Position numbers and translations under genes: made by a program. Of a DNA stretch of 64,000 nt, positions 1-8,255 are shown in pieces (the stretch's first letter is position 1; each line of letters starts with the position of its first letter). Origin of the DNA: Pseudomonas moraviensis (GTDB lineage: Bacteria; Pseudomonadota; Gammaproteobacteria; Pseudomonadales; Pseudomonadaceae); assembly GCF_900105805.1 (NCBI RefSeq), contig NZ_LT629788.1, positions 3,038,001 through 3,102,000 on the forward strand. Reading direction: 5' to 3'. The notes beneath the pieces were generated by a model, which saw only the letters and a list, made by a program, of their open reading frames with translations, ran no database searches and had not been told where the DNA came from.

Positions 1-323
1 GCGACGAAGTGCTGAAGGAACTGGGCATCAACAACGATCCGCAACTCGAACTGGCCATGCGCCTGGAAGAGATCGCCCTGACCGACCCGTACTTCATCGA
101 GCGCTCGCTGTACCCGAACGTCGATTTCTACTCGGGGATCATCCTCAAGGCGATCGGCATTCCGACCAGCATGTTCACTGTGATTTTCGCGCTGGCGCGT
201 ACTGTCGGCTGGATTTCGCACTGGAAGGAAATGCTCTCGAGCCCGTACAAGATTGGCCGTCCGCGCCAGCTGTACACGGGTTACGAGTCGCGTGACATTA
301 CCTCGCTGGAAGATCGCAAATAA
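1..323 (+). CDS. gltA: Citrate synthase, C-terminal part (5' end outside window)
   Basis: This is the last ~107 codons of type II citrate synthase, which condenses oxaloacetate and acetyl-CoA in the TCA cycle in the cytoplasm. The reading frame is open from the window edge (first full codon at base 3). It shows the conserved C-terminal stretch containing LYPNVDFYSG, the catalytic-domain segment MFTVIFALARTVGWISHW, and the RPRQLYTGY tail typical of proteobacterial GltA. It ends in TAA at 321-323 and is followed by a strong terminator, so it is the last gene of its transcript. The start lies outside the window. Confidence 0.96.
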   Translation, partial: DEVLKELGINNDPQLELAMRLEEIALTDPYFIERSLYPNVDFYSGIILKAIGIPTSMFTVIFALARTVGWISHWKEMLSSPYKIGRPRQLYTGYESRDITSLEDRK

Positions 324-361
324 GGTTTTTTCTTTTTGTGATGGGTTAGTGGTGTGTCAGG

Positions 362-391
362 AACGGCCTCTTATATAGAGGCCGTTTTTGT
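362..391 (+). terminator. Rho-independent terminator of gltA
   Basis: An 8-bp stem (ACGGCCTC/GAGGCCGT) with a short AT-rich loop is followed by a T run, about 40 bases after the gltA stop codon. Confidence 0.85.
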
Positions 392-393
392 TT

Positions 394-675
394 CTGTTGG
401 TGTTTATTGGATTGGGGGCATATCCGTTGCTGCGGTAACGGCTTCTTATGGTTTCGCTCTTACAGCGAGTCACCTTTTCCAAACGCCGAAAAGGTAACCC
501 AAAAGGCTTTGCCCCGGCGTACGGCCCGCTCGCTAAAGCTCGGGGTTCCTTCGTTACGGGACCGATCCGGGCGCAGCCGCCGAAGGGGCAAAAGATCAAA
601 AGCCGGATCAAGAGCCCCTCACCCTAGCCCTCTCCCGGAGGGAGAGGGGACTGACCTGATCTGGCTTAATGATTC
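394..675. repeat. Long intergenic repeat, left arm (no gene)
   Basis: I see no credible gene here. The stretch holds a short inverted repeat around 475-500 (ACCTTTTCC...GAAAAGGT) and GC-rich sequence of a kind I recognise as recurrent between genes in fluorescens pseudomonads, then a type-3 REP palindrome (613-650). The left end contains ATATCCGTTGC (about 420-430), which recurs inverted at about 2147-2157, beyond the IS3 element. This suggests one long repeat unit later split by the insertion. Confidence 0.5.
613..650 (+). repeat. Type-3 REP palindrome, left half of a split pair
   Basis: The palindrome begins CCCCTCACCCTAGCCCTC and ends GGGAGAGGGG. The same family occurs inverted at 1988-2024 and as pairs at 16296-16411 and 24283-24478. 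The partner here has been separated by the IS3-family insertion. Confidence 0.75.
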
Positions 676-723
676 TGGACACCCCTAAAGGGCGGTAATC
701 TACGCCCATAGACGAGGTGTGAT

Positions 724-1023
724 TTGACCAGACGATATTTTTCGACAGATTTCAAACGGGATGCGGCTTGCCTGGTTTTGGATAAAGACTATTCGGTGAG
801 TGAAGCCTGCGAAGCAATGGGCGTGGGCCCTACAGCTCTGCGTCGCTGGGTTGAGCAACTGCGTGCGGAGCGCAGCGGCAAGACGCCTGAGAAGTCCAAG
901 GCCATGACCGTTGACCAACAACGCATCCAGGAACTGGAAGCAACAATTCGACGGATTGAGCGCGAGAAGGAAATTTTAAAAAAGGCTACAGCTCTCTTGA
1001 TGTCGGATTCCCTCGATCGGTAA
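724..1023 (+). CDS. IS3-family transposase OrfA (helix-turn-helix subunit)
   Basis: This 99-residue protein has an N-terminal HTH typical of IS3 OrfA proteins (residues ~5-50, including SVSEACEAMGVG) followed by a leucine-zipper-like coiled coil (IQELEATIRRIEREKEILKK). It binds the IS ends. I take the TTG at 724, preceded by a GAGGTG ribosome-binding site. Near its 3' end lies an A AAA AAG slippery heptamer, so ribosomes shifting -1 would make the OrfAB fusion that is the active transposase. OrfA alone usually acts as a regulator. Confidence 0.9.
   Translation: MTRRYFSTDFKRDAACLVLDKDYSVSEACEAMGVGPTALRRWVEQLRAERSGKTPEKSKAMTVDQQRIQELEATIRRIEREKEILKKATALLMSDSLDR
978..984 (+). other. Programmed -1 frameshift site of the IS3 element
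   Basis: The heptamer A AAA AAG lies in phase with orfA (X XXY YYZ). Slipping back one base moves ribosomes into the frame that continues through orfB, which is open across the junction. Confidence 0.8.
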
Positions 1024-1064
1024 GGCTGGTCGAGGAGTTAAGCGAGCAATATTCAAGATCCGAG

Positions 1065-1865
1065 TTGTGCGTTGTATTTGGAATCAACCGCAGCAGTTAT
1101 TACGAGCGTCTGAAACAGCGGGCGAAAGTAGATGACGGGCGCAATCGCCTAAAGATCAAAGCTGCTGAATTACATGAGCAAAGTCGCGGCTCAATGGGCG
1201 CGCGCAGCCTGTCAAAGGCGCTATGTAACGAAAAAGAGTCGGTGGGTCGTTACATGGCTCGTAGCCTGATGCGCGAGCTCGGGTTGAAGAGTCAGCAACG
1301 GCGCAGGCATCGTTACAAACCCAGCGGTGCGGAGGCGCAATACGCCCCCAATCATTTGGAGCGTAAATTCAATGTCGAGATCCCCAATCGAGTGTGGTGT
1401 GGCGACGTGACTTACATTTGGGCCGGTACTTACTGGGTTTATCTGGCTGCTGTACTTGATCTGCATGCCCGGCGTATCGTCGGCTGGGCGATGTCCAGAA
1501 GCCCGGATTCAGCTCTGACCTGTCGAGCGTTAAAGATGGCTTTCGAGTCGCGAGGACGCCCTGAAAACCTAATGTTCCATTCGGATCAGGGCTGTCATTA
1601 CAGCAGTAAAGTATTTCGTGAAATGCTGGCGGACATGCGCATAAAACAAAGCATGAGTCGACGAGGAAACTGCTGGGATAACGCCCCGATGGAGCGTTTC
1701 TTTGGCAGTTTGAAATCTGAATGGATACCCAAGGCTGGCTACCGAAACGAAGATGAGGCTAGTACCGATGTGTTGCGCTACCTGACCCATTATTACAATC
1801 GGATCAGGCTGCACAGTCACAACGGATATCGGACTCCGGTAGCAATGGAAGCCTTGGCAGCATGA
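1065..1865 (+). CDS. IS3-family transposase OrfB (DDE integrase domain)
   Basis: This is the integrase half of the IS3 transposase, of rve type. The DDE catalytic residues are visible: D in WCGDVTYIW, D in HSDQGCHYSS and E in MERFFGSLKSEW. The frame is open upstream of 1065 to the slippery site at 978-984, so the natural product is probably the OrfAB fusion rather than a protein started at the TTG at 1065. It ends just before the right inverted repeat. Base composition is visibly more AT-rich than the neighbouring chromosomal genes, as expected for an acquired element. Confidence 0.9.
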   Translation: MCVVFGINRSSYYERLKQRAKVDDGRNRLKIKAAELHEQSRGSMGARSLSKALCNEKESVGRYMARSLMRELGLKSQQRRRHRYKPSGAEAQYAPNHLERKFNVEIPNRVWCGDVTYIWAGTYWVYLAAVLDLHARRIVGWAMSRSPDSALTCRALKMAFESRGRPENLMFHSDQGCHYSSKVFREMLADMRIKQSMSRRGNCWDNAPMERFFGSLKSEWIPKAGYRNEDEASTDVLRYLTHYYNRIRLHSHNGYRTPVAMEALAA

Positions 1866-1895
1866 GAAATGACCTAAACCCTATAACCGTGTCCA

Positions 1896-2185
1896 GTATC
1901 GTTTGACCAGAACAACCGAGTTGTACAGGCGAAGTACGCCGACCTGAGATACCGAGTCGAATGCAGGTTTTGAACACCACACAGATCGGCCCCCTCTCCC
2001 TCGGGAGAGGGCTGGGGTGAGGGGCGAATCCACCGAAAATCTCAAGCCATGCGACGCTTCTAACCACTCAACAATGAGCGTTAGCTCGAGTGCTCTTGAT
2101 CTTGATCCACAGGCGACGTCGGAAGGCTGAGTGGAGGGATTGATCGCAACGGATATACACACCAGACCAACCGATAACCGCCCAC
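1896..2185. repeat. Long intergenic repeat, right arm (no gene)
   Basis: No gene is seen. It contains the second half of the type-3 REP pair (1988-2024). Sequence just before it (about 1930-1970: GACCTGAGATACCGAGT, then GGTTTTGAAC) resembles the inner part of the repeat pair at 24283-24478 (GACCTGAAGGACCGAGT, GGTTTGGAAC). This shows that the repeat unit is longer than the palindrome alone. Confidence 0.5.
1988..2024 (-). repeat. Type-3 REP palindrome, right half of the split pair
   Basis: This is the inverted partner of 613-650 (CCCCTCTCCC...GGGGTGAGGGG). With the IS3 element removed the two halves would lie about 190 bases apart, as in the intact pair at 24283-24478. Confidence 0.75.
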
Positions 2186-2222
2186 AAAAAAACGCCCCGA
2201 TCTCTCAACCAGGGCGTTTTCT
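2186..2222 (-). terminator. Rho-independent terminator of the yjcH-actP transcript
   Basis: Read on the minus strand, a stem AAAACGCCC...GGGCGTTTT ends in a T run 35-70 bases past the actP stop. Confidence 0.8.
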
Positions 2223-2246
2223 TGAAGCTTGAAGCTTGAAGCTTGC
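2221..2246. repeat. Tandem CTTGAAG repeat after actP
   Basis: Three to four tandem copies of the heptamer CTTGAAG lie directly downstream of actP. The same array occurs at 37244-37267, also directly downstream of a minus-strand stop codon. Confidence 0.7.
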
Positions 2247-2256
2247 AGCTGATCTC

Positions 2257-3915
2257 TTAGTGCGAAACCGCCCCACTCGCCCCCAACCCGGTCTGCGAAC
2301 GCACAAACTGCGGGAAGAACAGCGCCCGCTCATTGTCCGCAGCCGCCGACTTGTCAGTGATCGAGAAGAACCAGATCCCGATGAACGCAATGATCATCGA
2401 AAACAGCGCCGGATACTCGTAAGGGAAGATCGCCTTCTCGTGATGCAGAATCTGCACCCAGATGGTCGGACCAAGGATCATCAGGCCCACGGCACTGATC
2501 AGCCCCAGCCAGCCGCCAATCATCGCGCCACGGGTAGTCAGCTTCTTCCAGTACATCGAAAGCAGCAGCACAGGGAAGTTGCAGCTCGCCGCGATCGAGA
2601 ACGCCAGGCCCACCATGAACGCAATGTTCTGGCTTTCGAACAGAATGCCCAGACCAATCGCCAGCACTGCCAGGGCGATGGTGGTGATCTTCGACACGCG
2701 AATCTCATCCTTCTCGTTGGCCTTGCCCTTCTTGATCACACTGGCGTACAGGTCGTGGGATACCGCCGAGGCACCTGCCAGCGTCAGACCGGCTACCACC
2801 GCGAGAATGGTCGCGAACGCCACCGCCGAGATGAAGCCCAGGAAGATGCTGCCGCCGACCGCGTTGGCCAAGTGCACCGCCGCCATGTTGTTGCCGCCGA
2901 GCAAGGCGCCCGCTGCATCCTTGAAGGCCGGGTTGGTGCTGACCAGCAGGATAGCGCCGAAGCCGATGATGAAGGTCAGGATGTAGAAGTAGCCGATGAA
3001 ACCGGTAGCGTACAGCACGCTCTTGCGCGCTTCCTTGGCGTCACTCACGGTGAAGAAGCGCATCAGAATGTGCGGCAGGCCAGCGGTACCGAACATCAGC
3101 GCCAGACCCAAGGAGAACGCCGAGATCGGATCCTTGACCAGACCGCCCGGGCTCATGATCGCTTCACCCTTGGCGTGCACCTTGATCGCCTCGGAGAACA
3201 GCGTGTTGAAGTCGAAGCCGACGTGCTTCATCACCATCAGCGCCATGAACGAAGCACCGGACAGCAGCAGCACTGCCTTGATGATCTGCACCCAAGTGGT
3301 CGCGAGCATGCCGCCGAACAGCACGTACATGCACATCAGTACGCCGACCAGAATCACCGCAACGTGGTAATCGAGGCCGAACAGCAACTGGATCAGCTTG
3401 CCGGCACCGACCATTTGCGCGATCAGGTAGAACGCCACCACCACCAGCGAACCGCAAGCGGACAGCGTGCGGATCTGGGTTTGCCCGAGGCGGTAGGACG
3501 CGACGTCGGCAAAGGTGTATTTACCCAGGTTGCGCAGGCGCTCGGCGATCAGGAACAGAATGATCGGCCAGCCAACGAGGAAACCGATCGAGTAGATCAG
3601 GCCATCGTAGCCGGAGGTGAACACCAGCGCGGAAATGCCCAGGAAGGACGCCGCCGACATGTAGTCACCGGCAATCGCCAGGCCGTTCTGGAAACCGGTG
3701 ATCTTGCCGCCCGCCGCGTAGTAGTCGGCGGCCGAGTTGTTTTTCTTCGACGCCCAGTAAGTGATGTACAGGGTCGCGCCGACGAAGGCCACGAACATCA
3801 GGATCGCCGGGATGTTCAGCGGTTGCTTGGCCACCGCACCGGTCAGGGCGTCAGCCGCCCAGGCGCCGGGTGCGAACGCGGCAACGCTCAGAAGAGCCAG
3901 TAGACGCTGGATCAT
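2257..3915 (-). CDS. actP: Cation/acetate symporter ActP
   Basis: This 552-residue inner-membrane sodium:solute symporter (SSF family) imports acetate and related short carboxylates. It has a cleavable-looking N-terminus (about residues 1-21, ending AWA), followed by about 13 hydrophobic segments and the SSF signature region (GDYMSAASFLGISALVF, near residue 82). Length and order match E. coli ActP (about 549 residues). Its ATG overlaps the stop codon of the upstream DUF485 gene by four bases, the usual yjcH-actP coupling. The acetyl-CoA synthetase gene often found nearby is not in the window. Confidence 0.95.
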   Translation of the reverse strand: MIQRLLALLSVAAFAPGAWAADALTGAVAKQPLNIPAILMFVAFVGATLYITYWASKKNNSAADYYAAGGKITGFQNGLAIAGDYMSAASFLGISALVFTSGYDGLIYSIGFLVGWPIILFLIAERLRNLGKYTFADVASYRLGQTQIRTLSACGSLVVVAFYLIAQMVGAGKLIQLLFGLDYHVAVILVGVLMCMYVLFGGMLATTWVQIIKAVLLLSGASFMALMVMKHVGFDFNTLFSEAIKVHAKGEAIMSPGGLVKDPISAFSLGLALMFGTAGLPHILMRFFTVSDAKEARKSVLYATGFIGYFYILTFIIGFGAILLVSTNPAFKDAAGALLGGNNMAAVHLANAVGGSIFLGFISAVAFATILAVVAGLTLAGASAVSHDLYASVIKKGKANEKDEIRVSKITTIALAVLAIGLGILFESQNIAFMVGLAFSIAASCNFPVLLLSMYWKKLTTRGAMIGGWLGLISAVGLMILGPTIWVQILHHEKAIFPYEYPALFSMIIAFIGIWFFSITDKSAAADNERALFFPQFVRSQTGLGASGAVSH

Positions 3916-4223
3916 TGCTGAGCCTCCTTGAGAATCGCATTGTTCAGGTCGTCGAACTCGCCATTGGCGCGGCGCACGTAGATGCCAGTCAGGACGAAGG
4001 CCGAGAGAATCAGGCCGACACCGATCGGGATGCCCCAGGTGATCGACGATTCAGGACTGAGTTTCGCCCCGAGCACGTGCGGCCCGTAGGCGATCAGCAG
4101 GATGAATGCGGAGTAGAGCCCAAGCATGATTGCCGAGAGAATCCAGGCGAATCGTTCCCTTTTCTGAACCAGCTCCTTGAATCGGGGACTGTTTTGAATC
4201 GAGAGGTAAATGCTGTCGTTCAT
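3912..4223 (-). CDS. yjcH: DUF485 inner-membrane protein YjcH
   Basis: This 103-residue protein has two transmembrane helices (about residues 26-48 and 64-82) and charged ends. It is the standard partner encoded before actP; the family's exact role is unknown. I chose the ATG at 4223 (MNDSIYLSIQ), because frame extension further upstream runs into REP sequence. Its stop overlaps the actP start (ATGA), indicating translational coupling. Confidence 0.93.
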   Translation of the reverse strand: MNDSIYLSIQNSPRFKELVQKRERFAWILSAIMLGLYSAFILLIAYGPHVLGAKLSPESSITWGIPIGVGLILSAFVLTGIYVRRANGEFDDLNNAILKEAQQ

Positions 4224-4352
4224 TGTTTTTATCCTCGCAGCACAAATTATTGTTGGAACGTAGCTAATGTATGCGGCTGCGAGACAGGTTCCAGACGACC
4301 TTAGTAGTAGATGGCCATGATCCTTCTGCCATTTTCCGGACACCCAAAACAA

Positions 4353-4445
4353 CTGTAGGAGTGAGCCTGCTCGCGATGGCGTCGTGTCAGTCGACATTTC
4401 TCTCAACTGACGGAACGCTATCGCGAGCAGGCTCACTCCTACAGG
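4353..4445. repeat. Type-1 REP pair (inverted, BIME-like)
   Basis: Two inverted copies of GTAGGAGTGAGCCTGCTCGC are separated by about 45 bases, between the betaine-binding gene and yjcH. This is the REP family that also surrounds the RAYT gene at 13130-13588. Confidence 0.9.
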
Positions 4446-4463
4446 GGTGTGGCAGGATTTAAA

Positions 4464-5315
4464 TTATTTGGTCCAGTCAGCCACGCGATCCGGGTGTTTG
4501 GCCACCCAGTCCTTGGCCGCTGCATCAGGCTTAGCGCCGTCCTGAATCGCCAGCATCACTTCACCGATTTCGTCTTTCGAGGCCCACTGGAAATTCTTCA
4601 GGAACTTCGCCACTTCCGGTGCCTTGGCGTCCAGTCCTTTGCTGCCGATACTGTTGACGGTTTCAGCCTGGCCATACACGCCTTTCGGGTCGTCGAGGAA
4701 GCGCAGTTTCCACTTGGCGAACATCCAGTGCGGCACCCAACCGGTGACGGCGATGGATTCGTTTTTCTTCTCGGCACGGGTCAGCTCGGCAATCATGCCG
4801 GCGCCGGAACTGGCCTTGAGGCTGTACTTGTCCAGACCATAATCCTTGATCGCCTGATCGGTCTTGAGCATCACGCCTGAACCGGCGTCGATGCCGACAA
4901 TGCGGTTTTTGAAGGTGTCGTCGGTTTTCAGGTCTTCGATCGATTTGGCTTTGACGTACTCAGGCACGATCAGGCCGATTTTTGCGTCCTTGAAGTTCGG
5001 GCCGTAATCGACGACCTGATCCTTGTTTTTCGTCCAGTAGTCACCGTGGGTCACGGGCAGCCAGGCCGAGAGCATGGCGTCGAGTTTGCCGGTGGCTACG
5101 CCCTGCCACATGATCCCGGTGGCGACGGCTTGGAGCTTCACGTCATAACCGAGTTTCTGTTTGATCACTTCGGCCGCCACGTGGGTGGTCGCGACGCTGT
5201 CGGACCAGCCGTCAACGTAACCGATGTTCAGGGTCTGTTTTTCAGCGTTGGCGAAAGTGGAACTCATCGCAAGCACCAGAGCGGCACCTGCGCCTAAAAG
5301 TCGTCGCATCTTCAT
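4464..5315 (-). CDS. Glycine betaine/choline-type ABC transporter substrate-binding protein
   Basis: This 283-residue periplasmic binding protein belongs to the OpuAC/ProX-like family, which delivers quaternary amines such as glycine betaine to an ABC importer. It has a clear signal peptide (residues ~1-24, cut after ANA) and the family pattern with aromatic residues in YVDGWSDSVATTHV, WLPVTHGDYW and VTGWVPHWMF, which would form the cation-pi box. No permease or ATPase gene is adjacent, so it is an orphan binding protein like P. aeruginosa CaiX, CbcX and BetX, which share one core transporter. Which amine it binds cannot be read from sequence. Confidence 0.88.
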   Translation of the reverse strand: MKMRRLLGAGAALVLAMSSTFANAEKQTLNIGYVDGWSDSVATTHVAAEVIKQKLGYDVKLQAVATGIMWQGVATGKLDAMLSAWLPVTHGDYWTKNKDQVVDYGPNFKDAKIGLIVPEYVKAKSIEDLKTDDTFKNRIVGIDAGSGVMLKTDQAIKDYGLDKYSLKASSGAGMIAELTRAEKKNESIAVTGWVPHWMFAKWKLRFLDDPKGVYGQAETVNSIGSKGLDAKAPEVAKFLKNFQWASKDEIGEVMLAIQDGAKPDAAAKDWVAKHPDRVADWTK

Positions 5316-5654
5316 CGTTTACTTCCCCGAAATGCTGCGCCCGACGGATGCCGGGCATCGTCAACGTATTGTTATGGTGCACAGCGCCCCCATCACGCCG
5401 GACCTCACACACCGAACATCAGCCGATTTTTCAAAAAGGGTACTGATGGTTTGATCATCAACCTCAAGCGGCAGGCGACCTGCTCTGTCAGCGACCTCAA
5501 GGCAACGAGAAACGACATCAGAAAGCCATTAATCAACCAAGATTAATTGACGCCAGACAATCCGCCCGAACTTTGCATGTACAACGCCTGCAAGCCCCCT
5601 GCCCCTCTATAAATGCAGGTAACATGCGTCGCTTTGCAGCCACTCGGCCCGACC
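5316..5654. other. Divergent intergenic region, no gene seen
   Basis: These 339 bases separate the minus-strand betaine-binding gene from the plus-strand GH17 gene, so they should hold both promoters. An AT-rich part around 5530-5560 contains AATCAACCAAGATTAATTG, a plausible promoter or operator area. I could not assign a specific regulator site. Confidence 0.5.
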
Positions 5655-7208
5655 ATGTCCGCTACGTTCCGATTTCCTTTTCTGCCTTATCTGTTCGCCT
5701 GCCTGCTCGGGCTGCTGGCCCTTGGCGGTTTCTGGTACGGCCTCGGCCAACCGGTGATCCTGCCGGACGCTGCAACGCCGACGCACAAGCTGCAATGCGC
5801 CTCGTACACGCCGTTCGACAAGGACCAGTCGCCGTTCGACGTGCCGTTCAAATTGCGCCCGGAGCGCATGGACGCCGACCTCGCGCTCCTGGCGACGCGC
5901 TTCGAATGTATCCGCACCTATTCGATGACCGGCCTCGACGCTCTGCCCGATCTGGCGCGCAAGCACGGTCTGAAGTTGATGATCGGCGCCTGGGTCAACA
6001 GCAACCCCGTCGATACCGAGCAGGAAGTCGAGCTGCTGATCAAATCCGCCAACGCCAACCCCGACGTGGTGACGGCGGTGATCGTCGGTAACGAGGCGCT
6101 GCTGCGCAAAGAGGTCACCGGAGCGCAACTGGCGCGGCTGATCAACAAGGTCAAAAGCCAGGTCAAGCAACCGGTGACCTACGCCGACGTCTGGGAATTC
6201 TGGCTCAAGCACCCGGAAGTGGCCCCGGCCGTGGATTTCCTGACCATTCACCTGCTGCCGTACTGGGAAGACGATCCGTCGAACATCGACGTGGCGCTAC
6301 GGCATGTGGCGAATGTGCGTCAGGTGTTCGGCAACAAGTTCGCGCCCAAAGACGTGATGATCGGTGAAACCGGTTGGCCAAGCGAAGGCCGTCAACGCGA
6401 AACCGCCGTACCGAGCCGGGTCAACGAGGCAAAATTCATTCGTGGATTCGTGGCGATGGCCGAGCAGGAAGGCTGGCGCTACAACCTGATCGAAGCCTTC
6501 GATCAACCGTGGAAGCGCGGCAGTGAAGGCGCGGTTGGCGGCTATTGGGGGCTGTTCGATGCCGATCGCCAGGACAAGGGTGTACTCGCCGGGCCGGTGA
6601 GCAATGTGCCGTACTGGAAAGACTGGCTGGCGGTCGGTGCTGTGATTTTCCTCGGCACACTGATTCTCGGCGGTCGCGTTCGCAGCACACGTTCGGCGCT
6701 GCTGCTGCCGCTGCTGGGCGCCGTCGCTGCTTGCTCGATCGGAGCCTGGGGCGATCTGGCGCGGTTGACCACGAGGTTTGCCGGCGAATGGCTGTGGGTC
6801 GGTTTGCTGACCGGGTTGAATCTGTTGGTGCTTGCCCACGCCGCGCTGACGTTGAGTGCCCGTAGCGGATGGCGCGCGCGAGCCTTCGATTTCCTCGAGC
6901 ATCGCGCCGGCTGGCTGGTCGCAGCGGCCGGTTTTGCGGCGGCGGTGATGATGCTCGAAATGGTCTTCGACCCGCGTTATCGCAGTTTTGCCAGCATGGC
7001 GTTTGTGCTGCCAGCGCTGGTTTACCTGTGCCGCCCGGTGAGTGTGCCGCGCCGGGAGATTGCGTTGCTGACTTTCATGGTCGGTGCGGGGATCGTGCCG
7101 CAGTTGTATCAGGAAGGATTGCAGAATCAGCAGGCGTGGGGATGGGCGCTGGTCAGTGGGTTGATGGTGGTGGCGTTGTGGCGCTGTCTGCGGGTTCGCA
7201 ACGGCTGA
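5655..7208 (+). CDS. GH17-domain membrane protein, probable beta-glucan transglycosylase
   Basis: This 517-residue protein has an N-terminal membrane anchor (about residues 6-28). A GH17 glycosidase/transglycosylase-like domain (about 45-310) follows, in which VGNEALLR holds the likely acid/base Glu and IGETGWPS the likely nucleophile Glu. A C-terminal block of several transmembrane helices completes it. Related pseudomonad proteins are often annotated as beta-(1,6)-glucan synthase and act in periplasmic or cyclic glucan synthesis. In NdvB-type enzymes a GT2 glycosyltransferase follows GH17; here it is absent. I chose the ATG at 5655, because the signal anchor begins there; an in-frame ATG at 5613 would add 14 non-conserved-looking residues. 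Confidence 0.8.
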   Translation: MSATFRFPFLPYLFACLLGLLALGGFWYGLGQPVILPDAATPTHKLQCASYTPFDKDQSPFDVPFKLRPERMDADLALLATRFECIRTYSMTGLDALPDLARKHGLKLMIGAWVNSNPVDTEQEVELLIKSANANPDVVTAVIVGNEALLRKEVTGAQLARLINKVKSQVKQPVTYADVWEFWLKHPEVAPAVDFLTIHLLPYWEDDPSNIDVALRHVANVRQVFGNKFAPKDVMIGETGWPSEGRQRETAVPSRVNEAKFIRGFVAMAEQEGWRYNLIEAFDQPWKRGSEGAVGGYWGLFDADRQDKGVLAGPVSNVPYWKDWLAVGAVIFLGTLILGGRVRSTRSALLLPLLGAVAACSIGAWGDLARLTTRFAGEWLWVGLLTGLNLLVLAHAALTLSARSGWRARAFDFLEHRAGWLVAAAGFAAAVMMLEMVFDPRYRSFASMAFVLPALVYLCRPVSVPRREIALLTFMVGAGIVPQLYQEGLQNQQAWGWALVSGLMVVALWRCLRVRNG

Positions 7209-7210
7209 GC

Positions 7211-7249
7211 AAGATCAAAAGATCGCAGCCTTCGGCAGCTCCTACAGGT
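7211..7249 (-). repeat. Type-2 REP palindrome, left half of a pair split by IS110 element
   Basis: The sequence GATCGCAGCCTTCGGCAGCT plus flanks is one arm of the type-2 REP pair seen intact at 37151-37237 and 39211-39304. Its mate lies at 8494-8517, beyond the inserted element. Confidence 0.85.
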
Positions 7250-7283
7250 GTACGACATGCAACTGTAGATACCGTCTTGAGCC

Positions 7284-8255
7284 TTACCGGGCAAGCGCAA
7301 GTTTCGGGTCATATGGCAGTCCTGACTTGAGCACTCCGTAAACGAAGTGCAGCAGCTTGCGCATTGCTGCGCAGATGATCTGCTTGGGAGCCTTGCCGTT
7401 GGCTTCCAGGCGTTCTTTCATCGCCTTGATCGCCTTATTGTGTTTCAGCGCCACCATGCCAGGCATGTAGAGGCCTGCACGCAGCCGTGCTGACCCTACT
7501 CTTGAGATCAGGGTATGACCTTTGAGCTTTCCTGATTCCTGCAGCTTTGGATTGAGCCCCGCAGCAGCGACCAGTTGGCGAGGGTCACTGTATTTGCGCA
7601 AGTCACCCAGTTCGGCCAGCAATCGTTCAAGCGTTTTTTGTCCGATGCCGTCGATGGTTACGATCAGATTCCGCATCTGACGCATATCCGGGTCGTCATC
7701 GATGTGTTTTTTGATCGCCTTATGCGTTTCCACGATCTCTTTTTCGATATGGCGCAGAACAGAGTTGATCGAGTCTTTGACCTTTTCGTCGGAAACGTCC
7801 AGACGATTAAGCTCCATTTGTTCCATTTCCTGAAGGTCATCCAGGCGGCGCACCATTGCTTTCAACTGGCGGTATTTCAGCGGCTCAGGCGCCCATGGGT
7901 GAAGTTTTTGATCCTTTTCCCGGGCAAAGTCAGCGATCAGTTTGGCATCACTTTTATCAGTCTTGATGCGGCGCAGTTCGCTGTCAGCGTACGCTTTGGT
8001 CGTAGCCGGGTTCACGACGCAGACCCGGAAGCCTTTGTTGTAAACGAACTCCGCGAGCTCCAAGTGGTAGACGCTCGTGGCTTCCATCACGATCAGGGCC
8101 GAACGCTCGGCGTTTTTTTCTAGCCACGCCTCAAACTCTTTAAAGCCCTTTGGGTCGTTGGCCAGCTTGGCCTTGGTTTTGTGCTTGCCATTGGGCAGGT
8201 GTGTAGCGATATCAAAGGTGTTCTTTGCGATGTCGACGCCAACGAAACCAGACAT
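7284..8255 (-). CDS. IS110-family DEDD transposase (bridge-RNA recombinase type)
   Basis: This 323-residue recombinase has an N-terminal RuvC-like DEDD domain with D8 (VGVDIAK), E58 (IVMEATSVYH), D100 and D103 (KTDKSDAKL). A coiled-coil middle (about 125-190) and a C-terminal transposase_20-type domain follow, with the conserved serine at 241 (LQESGKLKGH) and SRVGSARLRAGLYMPG. These positions closely match IS621, whose serine nucleophile is also near residue 241. The frame is intact with no internal stops, so it is likely functional. The start ATG at 8255 follows a 232-base noncoding leader that probably encodes the guide RNA. Confidence 0.93.
   Translation of the reverse strand: MSGFVGVDIAKNTFDIATHLPNGKHKTKAKLANDPKGFKEFEAWLEKNAERSALIVMEATSVYHLELAEFVYNKGFRVCVVNPATTKAYADSELRRIKTDKSDAKLIADFAREKDQKLHPWAPEPLKYRQLKAMVRRLDDLQEMEQMELNRLDVSDEKVKDSINSVLRHIEKEIVETHKAIKKHIDDDPDMRQMRNLIVTIDGIGQKTLERLLAELGDLRKYSDPRQLVAAAGLNPKLQESGKLKGHTLISRVGSARLRAGLYMPGMVALKHNKAIKAMKERLEANGKAPKQIICAAMRKLLHFVYGVLKSGLPYDPKLALAR

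Larger units (their letters stand above)
676..1895 (+). mobile_element. IS3-family insertion sequence, apparently intact
   Basis: The element holds overlapping transposase frames orfA and orfB and is bounded by imperfect inverted repeats beginning TGGACAC (676-682) and ending GTGTCCA (1889-1895). Similarity continues a few bases outward (GATTC/GTATC), so the true ends may be about six bases further out. No clear target duplication is visible with either boundary. It sits inside a type-3 REP pair. Both frames and all DDE residues are intact, so it is probably functional. Confidence 0.85.

Noticed and set aside
723..1911. Direct repeat TTTGACCAGA near both ends of the IS3 element, considered as target duplication.
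   Set aside because: The left copy lies inside orfA and overlaps its start codon, so it cannot be flanking target DNA; probably coincidence.
2236..3903. Very long open frame on the plus strand opposite actP (and similar long frames opposite ccmF, cheA, cheB, flhA and the GH17 gene).
   Set aside because: They arise from high GC at third codon positions. Their proteins are Arg/His/Gln-rich with no domain pattern, and the opposite strand encodes a clear family in each case.
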